From positions 1 to 64,000 of the IMG/VR virus record IMGVR_UViG_3300034021_001440: a stretch of 64,000 nt of DNA, one strand, 5' to 3'. Shown here piece after piece: positions 22,602 to 30,298 of the stretch. The notes beneath the pieces are model-generated. The model was given only the letters and a program-made list of their open reading frames with translations. It was not told the origin of the DNA and made no database searches. A program made the translations under genes and the position numbers. Source of the DNA: a virus. The stretch's first letter is position 1. Each line of letters begins with the position of its first letter.

Positions 22602-23366
22602 ATGGATCTCCTCTCGTTTGTTAGCTTAGCCACCAAGCGCAGGGGAGACTACATCTCTCAAGCAAAAGATCTTGTCAAGAAGTACAAGGATGCTGGCAAT
22701 CTTGAACAGAGAATGGCAGCAGAGTCTGTGGCTCTTGTCAAAGGATATCGAGACAAGCTAATGAGGTGGGAAGAGTTCGAAAGAACAATTTTGGACAAAA
22801 CTCTCACCTCAGCACTTGCCTCGGTTATTTTCGGAGTCGGACCGGATAAATCCGATCAAAAAATTGAAAAGGCATGGCCCATCATTGTTGGCGACATGCT
22901 TCCTCCCCTCACAAAGTTCTTGGCAGAGATCAAGGAATATGTCGATAACGGCACCCTTCGTCTTGGTGACCAGACTCTCGATTTTGCTGACTACGACCTT
23001 CTCGGGGCTGTTCCCGGTGCGGTTGATTTGACAACGGACGAGATTGACGGTATCAATCCCGAAAACGAAGGTACAAACGAAGCGTCTCAGGGAAGGGCAC
23101 AAGGAAAAACTTGGCCCTCACTCGCGGACAGAGTTGCACGATACCTTTCCACCCCGGTCTTCGCTTTCTTCAGTCTTGGGCAGTACATGGTAGCTCAGGA
23201 TCTGGGCTACAAGGAAATGCGCAGGGTTGCACGAGGCGATAAGAAGACTTGTGTTGACTGCAAAAACTACGGAGAAATGGGGTGGACTCCTATCGGCGAA
23301 CTTCCAATGCCAGGCAAAGGTTGTCGGTGCTACGATCGATGCCGTTGTAGCATTGAATACCGGTAG
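22602..23366 (+). CDS. Minor head / head morphogenesis protein (SPP1 gp7 / Mu gp30 type)
   Basis: A 254-residue protein ending in the characteristic zinc-like finger of phage minor head proteins: MRRVARGDKKTCVDCKNYGE, then PGKGCRCYDRCRCSIEY (Cys at both CxxC and C-R-C positions). The N-terminal two thirds are helical (KDLVKKYKDAGNLEQRMAAE). In SPP1 the homologue binds the portal and affects DNA release. Its position directly after the protease-scaffold and before the capsid genes fits. The start is 6 nt after the upstream stop. Confidence 0.85.
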   Translation: MDLLSFVSLATKRRGDYISQAKDLVKKYKDAGNLEQRMAAESVALVKGYRDKLMRWEEFERTILDKTLTSALASVIFGVGPDKSDQKIEKAWPIIVGDMLPPLTKFLAEIKEYVDNGTLRLGDQTLDFADYDLLGAVPGAVDLTTDEIDGINPENEGTNEASQGRAQGKTWPSLADRVARYLSTPVFAFFSLGQYMVAQDLGYKEMRRVARGDKKTCVDCKNYGEMGWTPIGELPMPGKGCRCYDRCRCSIEYR

Positions 23367-23373
23367 GGTAAAA
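23366..23373 (+). promoter_or_regulatory. GGGTAAAA element (decoration protein)
   Basis: Shares its first G with the TAG stop of the minor head gene. CATACT follows 5 nt later (23379-23384). Confidence 0.62.
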
Positions 23374-23451
23374 ACAGGCATACTGACTGGGTTCCAAAAC
23401 AAGTCCCAGAGTAACCAAAACGAACTTGAAGTCCTCTATCTGAGATACAAA

Positions 23452-23925
23452 ATGACGATTAACACTGGACCTATCTACGGAAAGCAGTACATCCGTTACG
23501 CTGAGACCTGGGAAGCTCCCAGCAATAACCAAGCTGGAGCCCTCGATGTCGTTGATGTTGGCGAACTCCGTTGCGTGAGCTACGCCACCTGGGCTGGCCC
23601 CAACTACGCTGCTGCTGGTGACGCTTTCAGCCCCGCTGTGGCTCAATCCACCATCGTCGGTGTGAACCAGGCCTATGTGCCCACCGCTCTGGCTTCCCCT
23701 GCCGCGCCCCGTCAAATGACCGTGGCTACCTCCGGTCTGCTGCTGATCGAGCAAGACACTGCTGCTCCTTTCACCAACGCCAACCTGAACGCTCCCCTGG
23801 CCATCAACGCCCTGGGTCAAGCCCGTCTTGGCGGCACCGCCGCGACCCTGGATGGCACCACTCCCCGCATCCGTGAGATCGTGACCATCGGTGGTCGCAA
23901 CCTCGTTCTCGTCAGCTTCGCCTGA
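23452..23925 (+). CDS. Probable capsid decoration / stabilisation protein
   Basis: A 157-residue beta-rich protein, starting MTINTGPIYGKQYIRYAETW and ending in TIGGRNLVLVSFA. The frame is open upstream to 23227, but that part overlaps the minor head gene and the late element, so the ATG at 23452 is used. It has few charged residues and is rich in Ala, Thr, Val and Pro, as virion surface proteins are. A small protein directly before the major capsid gene is most often the decoration protein (lambda gpD position). That role is inferred from position, size and composition. Confidence 0.68.
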   Translation: MTINTGPIYGKQYIRYAETWEAPSNNQAGALDVVDVGELRCVSYATWAGPNYAAAGDAFSPAVAQSTIVGVNQAYVPTALASPAAPRQMTVATSGLLLIEQDTAAPFTNANLNAPLAINALGQARLGGTAATLDGTTPRIREIVTIGGRNLVLVSFA

Positions 23926-23936
23926 TAACTAGCACA

Positions 23937-23968
23937 GGCTGGGCATCCGCAAGGTGTAAGTCCCAGCC
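23937..23968 (+). terminator. Hairpin between decoration and capsid genes
   Basis: GGCTGGG (23937-23943) pairs with CCCAGCC (23962-23968), followed by a palindrome GGTTGCAACC (23971-23980) and a T run (23992-23997). It could act as an attenuator, an RNA processing site or a stabilising leader of the capsid mRNA. The T run is too far away for a standard terminator. Confidence 0.45.
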
Positions 23969-24017
23969 CTGGTTGCAACCATTTGAAGACATTTTTTAAT
24001 TACGGAGACTCCCTCCC

Positions 24018-25073
24018 ATGATGAACCTCCAGCAAACCTATGCTGGTGTAGACCCGATTCTGACTACACTGGCACAAGGTTTCATGCTTCCGGCGACCAA
24101 TATCGCCAACTTTATTGCCCCCGTTGTTGACACCCCGACTCGTGCTGGCCGCATTCTGCGCTTCGGCAAAGAGCAGTTCGCCATCAACGACTTCCGTCGC
24201 GCTTACGGCACGAACATTCCTTACGTTCAAAGCCGTTACGACTCGGAGCCCTATGCTCTCGAGCAAGAAGTCGTGGCTTGGGAACTTCCCGAAGAAGTCA
24301 TCGAGAACGCCGGTGAAGGTCCTGCTCAGGTTGACCTGCGTGCGATCGAAACTCGCAACGCGATGTCCCGCCTGATGAACGCCTATGAGTACTCCGTGTC
24401 TCAGGCCGTCACCGTGGTTCCTGGCTACAACCCTTACGAAGATAACACCCCGGCTCCTGGCTCGCAGACCGGTCTGGGCTTCCTGACCTGGAGCGACTAC
24501 GCCACCGCTTACGGCACTGCCGCCGGTGACTATGCTTGGTCCTCCGGTGGTTCGAACCCGATCGAAGACGTTCTGACTCTGAAGCGTTCGGTTGCCAACC
24601 AGATCGGCATTCGCCCGAACTCGATGGTTCTTGGAACCGCCGTGTTCGACCAGCTGCTGACCAACGGTAACATCCTTGAGCGTATCAAGTACACCACCGC
24701 TGACTCCATCGACACCGACGTGCTGGCTCGCTACTTCGGTCTTGAGCGTGGTCTGCGCGTGGCTGAGGGTCGTTATCTGGCCACCGACGGCACCCTGCAG
24801 CCGGTGTTCCCCGAGAACGGCATCCTGCTGTTCTACAGCCCCAATGGTCCTAGCGACTCGGTGATGCCTGCTGGTGGTGCTAATGCTGCTACCCCTGCTT
24901 TCGCCTACACCTATCAGCTGACTGGTACTCCTGCCGTGCGCCCTGAGTACTACATTCGTGAGCGTCGTGTGGTTCGCGCTGAAATCACTGTTGAGCGTAT
25001 TATCAACCTTGTTGGCCTGGGTGCCACCGGTAGAATCGGTTCGGGAGCTATGATCACCAACGTTCTGTCCTGA
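24018..25073 (+). CDS. Major capsid protein
   Basis: A 351-residue protein with the layout of an HK97-fold major capsid protein. The N-terminal arm runs from LTTLAQGFMLPATNIANFIA. An EQFAINDFRRAYGTNIPYVQ region and a long E-loop-like segment follow. The spine-helix part is NPIEDVLTLKRSVANQIGIR followed by PNSMVLGTAVFDQLLTNGNI. A beta-rich C-terminus is rich in RRVVRAEITVER. Its place after portal, protease and decoration genes supports the call. GGAG lies upstream of the start, and a second ATG follows immediately. Codon choice is strongly biased, as in other highly expressed genes here. Confidence 0.88.
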   Translation: MMNLQQTYAGVDPILTTLAQGFMLPATNIANFIAPVVDTPTRAGRILRFGKEQFAINDFRRAYGTNIPYVQSRYDSEPYALEQEVVAWELPEEVIENAGEGPAQVDLRAIETRNAMSRLMNAYEYSVSQAVTVVPGYNPYEDNTPAPGSQTGLGFLTWSDYATAYGTAAGDYAWSSGGSNPIEDVLTLKRSVANQIGIRPNSMVLGTAVFDQLLTNGNILERIKYTTADSIDTDVLARYFGLERGLRVAEGRYLATDGTLQPVFPENGILLFYSPNGPSDSVMPAGGANAATPAFAYTYQLTGTPAVRPEYYIRERRVVRAEITVERIINLVGLGATGRIGSGAMITNVLS

Positions 25074-25101
25074 TAAGGATAGACATTAAGGAGGTGTTAT
25101 C

Positions 25102-25548
25102 ATGGCTATTCTTCGCCCGATCACTAAAGCGCAGTATACCGTCTCGTTCTCCGATTCGACTGGCGCAGTAGTTTTCAACAGCGTTTTCACAACGTTTAGT
25201 GGTATCAACGATTCGTCGGATGCTACTCAATATGCTAACGGAACCGGCAACCGCCTGTTCCACGTCGTAGGTCCTCGCACCGCTGAGAACGTTACTCTCG
25301 GTGCTCCTTACGATCCGACGATCTTCAAAAACCTCGAAAAGTTCTGGCTCAACTATAACTGTGAGCCTCTGACCGTGACCGTCACTCCTAAGAGCTGTGA
25401 CGGCATCACTGACGGCCCGACGGGTGGCCAATATGTTTGCTACGAATGTCAGTTCGTGTCGGTCAACACCGCTGAGGTGGACCGTGAGAGCGGCGACGTG
25501 GCGACCATTGAAGTTGAGTTTACCGTCAACTACTGGACTCGGACCTGA
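25102..25548 (+). CDS. Tail tube protein
   Basis: A 148-residue beta-rich protein with an excellent ribosome-binding site (AAGGAGGTG) 7 nt upstream. The C-terminal part, EVDRESGDVATIEVEFTVNY, is the closing beta-strand pattern common to tail tube proteins, and NLEKFWLNYNCEPLTVTV fits their central sheet. Next to the capsid gene, ended by a strong terminator and carrying the best Shine-Dalgarno in the block, it is expected to be abundant. Tube hexamers stack inside the sheath. Confidence 0.72.
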   Translation: MAILRPITKAQYTVSFSDSTGAVVFNSVFTTFSGINDSSDATQYANGTGNRLFHVVGPRTAENVTLGAPYDPTIFKNLEKFWLNYNCEPLTVTVTPKSCDGITDGPTGGQYVCYECQFVSVNTAEVDRESGDVATIEVEFTVNYWTRT

Positions 25549-25565
25549 GTTCCCCCGATCAAACT

Positions 25566-25592
25566 GACCCCGGCTTCGGTCGGGGTCTTTTT
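25566..25592 (+). terminator. Rho-independent terminator with UUCG loop
   Basis: GACCCCG (25566-25572) pairs with CGGGGTC (25581-25587). The stem extends inward to a TTCG tetraloop and is followed by TTTTT (25588-25592). It ends the capsid-tube transcript just before the next GGGTAAAAC element. Confidence 0.92.
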
Positions 25593-25599
25593 GTTTGTA

Positions 25600-25608
25600 G
25601 GGTAAAAC
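25600..25608 (+). promoter_or_regulatory. GGGTAAAAC element
   Basis: Located directly after the terminator and 30 nt upstream of the ATG at 25639, with CATACAAT at 25618-25625 between them. Because a strong terminator precedes it, this is the best evidence that the element starts transcription. Confidence 0.72.
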
Positions 25609-25638
25609 AATTAAAAGCATACAATCCGACAGGGATTC

Positions 25639-26196
25639 ATGGCAAAGACGACGTTTAGTTCCGGGGTCATCGTCACTTCACAGTGGTTGAACGGAGCGCA
25701 GCAAATATACTTCGACGGCCAAGACCTGGATTGGCACTATCCTCCGCTGGGTTTGAGTTCTCTAGTTCTGTCCGGCCCCGACGGAATGGACAACCGCTAT
25801 GTGACTTTGGGGACTGACCAGCCGACGGTTGTTGGCGGGGTTTATCAAACTGGGATCCCAATCAGCGGAAGCAAAGTTGTCACAGGGCCGTGGAGTTACG
25901 GATACGATCCGCTATTTCTCGGAAACCCTGCAAATGTCATCGCAAACGCACCAAAAAGTTTCACAACCAACGGCAAATATGACAACGCCAATGGCTCCTC
26001 CCCTTCGACAGTGCCGCAGCGTTTTGCCGCCCTAGACCCCGAAGACCTCATCACCAAAAAAATCCTGGCTGAGTGGGCTGAGTATATCTTGGAAGAACTG
26101 GAAATTGACAACGGTATCTATGCTTCCGCGTCCTCGCCAGGCTGTATGAATTACAGTGTTGGGTCAGGTAATTCGCCTGTCATTTGTAATCCTTGA
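25639..26196 (+). CDS. Hypothetical virion protein
   Basis: A 185-residue protein starting MAKTTFSSGVIVTSQWLNGA. The N-terminal two thirds are beta-rich with many Gly and aromatic residues. The C-terminal part holds a helix (DLITKKILAEWAEYILEELE) and a terminal segment with two Cys. It opens the baseplate transcript after the tube terminator and precedes baseplate J. A short N-terminal Trp-containing pattern (SQWLNGA) is often seen in phage fibre or baseplate components. No family is firmly recognised. Confidence 0.65.
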   Translation: MAKTTFSSGVIVTSQWLNGAQQIYFDGQDLDWHYPPLGLSSLVLSGPDGMDNRYVTLGTDQPTVVGGVYQTGIPISGSKVVTGPWSYGYDPLFLGNPANVIANAPKSFTTNGKYDNANGSSPSTVPQRFAALDPEDLITKKILAEWAEYILEELEIDNGIYASASSPGCMNYSVGSGNSPVICNP

Positions 26197-26198
26197 TG

Positions 26199-26206
26199 AG
26201 GTAAAA
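26199..26206 (+). promoter_or_regulatory. AGGTAAAA element (variant)
   Basis: A variant of the late element only 2 nt before the GTG start of the baseplate J gene. At this spacing it more likely reflects base composition or a ribosome-site overlap (GAGG) than a promoter. Confidence 0.3.
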
Positions 26207-26208
26207 TC

Positions 26209-29040
26209 GTGCCTCGTTACAGTCCGCTTCCCGCAGTTTCAATTGACCCCCGTAACGAAGCTGAGATTGCACAGGTTGCAGCTCAGGTCGTTTACGAAGC
26301 GTCTAATCAAACTCTCAACGACTTCTCCTCGGGCAATCCCCTTGCCGCTCTGATTCAAGGCCAAGCCTTTGCTCAGGGAGAGTTTCTTTTCTGGGCCAAT
26401 CAGCTTCCTGACGCCATTCTTGTGGAATGGCTGGGCCCGTTTTTGGGCGCAATGCGTCGCCTGGGCACCTCTTCCGTTGCCCAGCTGGTTGTCACCATCT
26501 CACCCAGCAACACTGACACTACGATTCCTTCCGGATCAATCTTCAGCACCGGTGGAATCAACACAGACGGAAACGCAATCAGTTTTGTAAATACTGAAGC
26601 CTACGTTATCCCTGCCGGTCAATCAACGGTAAAGATCAACGTTGCTTCTCAGTACGTCGGCAGCCAGTATAACTGCCCGGCAAACTCCATCAACATTGCT
26701 CCATCAATCGGCATTCCTGGTCTGACTGTGACCAACCCGCAACCAGCGGTTGGTGGCTCGGACGTGGAGACCTATGCCCAAGTCCAAGAGCGTTTCTTCA
26801 CTCTCATTCGTCGCAAGAACCCCGTCAGTCAAGAAGATTGGCAAGATTTCTTTATTGACTTCTACGGTGAAGGCACACTGACCTCGGTTCAACCGAATCG
26901 TCCCAATCAAGGCACCTACAACTATCTGACGGACTACATTCGTCCAAACGGTCAGGTCTCGTTTTTTGTTCTTGGCCCCGACGGCGTGGAACTCACTCAA
27001 GTTCAGTTGGAGCGTGGACAAAACGCTGTCAACTATTCCGTTCCGGTTGAGAACCAAGGTCATCTCTATCCCTTTACTCTGAGTCAAGTTCAGTATAATA
27101 TCTCTCTGGAGATCGACGCCAACAGCACATACGGCGTGAACCTGAAGGACACCTCACTGAACTTCCGCGACCGGCTGTTCTCCGTGCTGACTCCTGGAAC
27201 CGTGTTTCCGGCCACCACTGACCCGACCGTTTCCGACGTTGACGCTGCTTTTTACAGCACTTTTGAAGCCACCGAGCGTTTTGTCAATCCTCACATCGAA
27301 GTGAGCGCAGCCTACAACACGCCGCCCCTTCTGACACCTTCCGCCGCAACCTACACCCAGGTCTATACCTTTGAGCCAACCGGTGAAATTCTCAAAGCCA
27401 ATGACCTGGTCGAAGTCACATTGCCCATTCCCGTGTACTATCCTGTGACACAGGACTTCACGCCATACTCAATTGCCAAAAAAGACCAAACAGTCTATGG
27501 CAACCTTGCTTTGCAGCAAATCGTCCCCTTGCTGGCCGGTGTCTATCTGCGTGGACAAGTGGTGTACTGGGATCCTGCCATTGGCGGTGACGGTCAACTT
27601 CACGTCATTCTGGAAAACCTGACGGTTGAGTCGGAGCTCGTTGCTACAATCAATAACTTGATCTCTAAAGGGCAAATCTCTGCCGCAATGACCTACTCCC
27701 CATGGGTTGTTGGCACCAACTATATTGCCACCACAGGCACAGCGTACACACCTCAAATCGTTCAATACGACTACGCTTCAAACGAGTTCATTCCTGACCC
27801 GACCTCTCCAGTCGTAGTCAATAAGCGACCGGGCACCTTTGTTTGGGTGGTTGCTCAAAACTTCACTCTGCTCCCTGACACCAATGACATCACTGGTGCC
27901 CAGGCAGCTTCGGTGCTGGGTGCCCCGGTGACTCCACAGATTCTGGTGCCAGGAACGTCGTATGCCGCAGGCACTTGGGTCTACACTCCGCAAGTTGGCT
28001 CTGGCCCCGACCCTGTTGCCGACCCGTACTACAACTACGTTGACATCACAAAAGGCATCGTCAACAAGTATGCCTATGTGATTGAGGCTTTCACCTACGA
28101 GCCAAACCAGCAAACAATCAGCGTTTACTTTGACGGTCTTGCTGAGCAAGGCATCATCAAGGAAATTTTAGTTCAGAACGGCGACAACGGGTTGCCAATC
28201 GCAAAGTACAATCCCCGGTTTGAGGCTGGTCAGTACCTGCTGTATCGCGAGAGTGCAGGAGCAACCCCCGAATACTACATTGCTGCCACACACTTCACAC
28301 CAACCAGTGTGAACGCAGGAGTGATGGTCAACCAGGGGTTGATCTTCCCCCTCTACATCAACGCAAGTCAATACACTCAGCTGACTGCTGAACTGGCAAG
28401 CTCAACAACCACGGTTCAGACTCCGGTGAGAATGTTCACCTTCTTCAAGGGGGATCGAACTTTCTTCCGTCAAGGAAGCACCGTGCTTTCCTACACTGCG
28501 ACCACCAACGTCACCCCGTTGTTTGAGTTCTACATCTATCAAGCCAACGGCACCTTCATTCTGACCGAGCAGGGTCAGCCTGTTGAGTTTGCCACGGCCA
28601 ACTACATTCCTTATTTCAATCCTTCCTACAAAAACTACGCAGAAGACACCATTTTGGCAGAGGATGGACGCAACATCTACCGGGTGATGCGTGCATTCAC
28701 TCCGAACGCAACCGCCACAAACTGGACAAACACGACTGTTGCCAACACTGCTCGCATTGAAGAGTATGAGGGCAACCTGCTCCGGTATGTGCGAGAGTAC
28801 ACTTGCGAACAGGACATTCTGTCGCAACTCGGCAGAGACATCTCCGCCATTAAACTTGGGGTTGCCCAGATCACTTTGATTCCGAAAGATAAAGGGCGGT
28901 TCACCAACACACGACAAAACAGTGTGTTTGTTTGGGAAAACACTTCGTCTGCCCTTGTCACACCGCAACTTTCGTGGTACAGCGGTACCTCTTATGCCTA
29001 CAACCCGCCCCAATACGGTGAGGGCACACTCAACTTGTAA
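26209..29040 (+). CDS. Baseplate protein J-like (gp6-like), extended
   Basis: A 943-residue baseplate wedge protein with a GTG start. Residues 1-110 contain the helical J-type start (NEAEIAQVAAQVVYEASNQT) and FLGAMRRLGTSSVAQLVV. The diagnostic J motif GGSDVETYAQVQERFFTLIR is at about residue 183, followed by VSQEDWQDF. The remaining 550 residues are beta-rich with repeated aromatic-Pro segments, much longer than P2 gpJ (about 300 residues). They probably contact fibre proteins encoded just downstream. The protein forms the wedge ring that triggers sheath contraction. Confidence 0.85.
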   Translation: MPRYSPLPAVSIDPRNEAEIAQVAAQVVYEASNQTLNDFSSGNPLAALIQGQAFAQGEFLFWANQLPDAILVEWLGPFLGAMRRLGTSSVAQLVVTISPSNTDTTIPSGSIFSTGGINTDGNAISFVNTEAYVIPAGQSTVKINVASQYVGSQYNCPANSINIAPSIGIPGLTVTNPQPAVGGSDVETYAQVQERFFTLIRRKNPVSQEDWQDFFIDFYGEGTLTSVQPNRPNQGTYNYLTDYIRPNGQVSFFVLGPDGVELTQVQLERGQNAVNYSVPVENQGHLYPFTLSQVQYNISLEIDANSTYGVNLKDTSLNFRDRLFSVLTPGTVFPATTDPTVSDVDAAFYSTFEATERFVNPHIEVSAAYNTPPLLTPSAATYTQVYTFEPTGEILKANDLVEVTLPIPVYYPVTQDFTPYSIAKKDQTVYGNLALQQIVPLLAGVYLRGQVVYWDPAIGGDGQLHVILENLTVESELVATINNLISKGQISAAMTYSPWVVGTNYIATTGTAYTPQIVQYDYASNEFIPDPTSPVVVNKRPGTFVWVVAQNFTLLPDTNDITGAQAASVLGAPVTPQILVPGTSYAAGTWVYTPQVGSGPDPVADPYYNYVDITKGIVNKYAYVIEAFTYEPNQQTISVYFDGLAEQGIIKEILVQNGDNGLPIAKYNPRFEAGQYLLYRESAGATPEYYIAATHFTPTSVNAGVMVNQGLIFPLYINASQYTQLTAELASSTTTVQTPVRMFTFFKGDRTFFRQGSTVLSYTATTNVTPLFEFYIYQANGTFILTEQGQPVEFATANYIPYFNPSYKNYAEDTILAEDGRNIYRVMRAFTPNATATNWTNTTVANTARIEEYEGNLLRYVREYTCEQDILSQLGRDISAIKLGVAQITLIPKDKGRFTNTRQNSVFVWENTSSALVTPQLSWYSGTSYAYNPPQYGEGTLNL

Positions 29041-29043
29041 GGT

Positions 29044-30297
29044 ATGTCCCAGCAACTAATCCCGGTCAATGGGGGAGTCGAGCAAGTTGTCATCACCCCC
29101 TCCTCAGCAACTGCAAATGTGCTGTCTCACCAGTACATCATTGCAAAAAATTTGGAGTCTCGCCCAACAGAATGGGTGCCGGGTGGACGGCCTATCTACC
29201 GCCGGTTGCCTGCTATCAGTGAGACCTATGTAATCGACTTTTTCAACATTGTTTCTCCGCCAAACACGGCAGTGAGAGCTTCGCTTGAGAAAATCGGTTA
29301 TGTCTTTGTGCCCTGGACCGAAAACAGCGAGGGGCCAACTTCAGTCAAGGTCAATGTGTCAGAGTCTGGCAAAGATTTGCTGATCTGTGGTGGAAAAATT
29401 GTCTGGGAGTATGGCGGAACTCAAGTCTATCCCGCCATCATCAACCTGGAAACCCTTCGCACTCGTGGCGATCGGCGATATTTCCTCGCCTATGAGCTTG
29501 TCTATGACGACAATGTTCAACAAAAACAATACTACGTGGAAGATTTTGCTCTGACTGGGCAACCTTTGACGATCACTTCCAGCACTGACAGCGTTATTGG
29601 TTGGCGTTATCCCGCCGTGAACGCTTTTTTGAACTCCTCCTCAATTTTTTGGACTTCAAAAGACACATACTTTCCTGCGTTCGCTCAACCAGCCACCAGC
29701 TATCTTCAGTGGACGAGCACCCTGGGCGCTGCATACTCTCAAGTCACACTCCGTTGCCCTGAAAGCACAGCTTACACCGCCACAGCGTCGATCTATTATG
29801 TAACTCCGGACGGCAACGTGTCGTTTCAAGGTCAAGTTTCTCCCTCGGAGGATTCGACTGGGCAATTCTATCGGTTCAACTTTCAAACACCGGCTTTCAA
29901 CACTGGGTGGAAAGTTGTTTGGTCCTCCACAGATGTGGCTATCCAAAGTGTCACCGTTACTGGCACCGTGGTTCTGGAAAAGAAACCCGTTGCGCCGGCA
30001 ACTCGGGCAACTCTTGTGATGTGGCCAGCTGGGACCGAGCCGAAGGACGTGACCTACTGCCCTCTGGCTTATGTGGATGTCGACAATAACTATAAAATTA
30101 CCAACATCCAAGACATTCGATATGTAATTCGCCGAGACTACGTTCCCGTGGCTGACTGGCTGACAAAACCCTTCGACGAAACTCTCATCAACCTTTATGA
30201 GCAGGTGGAGGAATACCCACAGTTTTGGATGAACCCGCCTACTTGTATGAAGCAGGAATATGCTGCTCTTATTGACAAAAACATTATAGTTGTGTAA
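29044..30297 (+). CDS. Hypothetical baseplate/fibre-attachment protein
   Basis: A 417-residue protein starting 3 nt after the baseplate J stop. It is beta-rich with many Tyr, Trp and Pro residues. Residues about 205-315 (STLGAAYSQVTLRCPESTAY and onward) look like an immunoglobulin or carbohydrate-binding-type beta sandwich. The N-terminal part (IIAKNLESRPTEWVPGGRPI) may dock to the baseplate. The position after gpJ corresponds to where P2-type phages place gpI. I see no direct sequence match to gpI, so only a general baseplate role is offered. Confidence 0.6.
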   Translation: MSQQLIPVNGGVEQVVITPSSATANVLSHQYIIAKNLESRPTEWVPGGRPIYRRLPAISETYVIDFFNIVSPPNTAVRASLEKIGYVFVPWTENSEGPTSVKVNVSESGKDLLICGGKIVWEYGGTQVYPAIINLETLRTRGDRRYFLAYELVYDDNVQQKQYYVEDFALTGQPLTITSSTDSVIGWRYPAVNAFLNSSSIFWTSKDTYFPAFAQPATSYLQWTSTLGAAYSQVTLRCPESTAYTATASIYYVTPDGNVSFQGQVSPSEDSTGQFYRFNFQTPAFNTGWKVVWSSTDVAIQSVTVTGTVVLEKKPVAPATRATLVMWPAGTEPKDVTYCPLAYVDVDNNYKITNIQDIRYVIRRDYVPVADWLTKPFDETLINLYEQVEEYPQFWMNPPTCMKQEYAALIDKNIIVV

Positions 30298-30298
30298 A

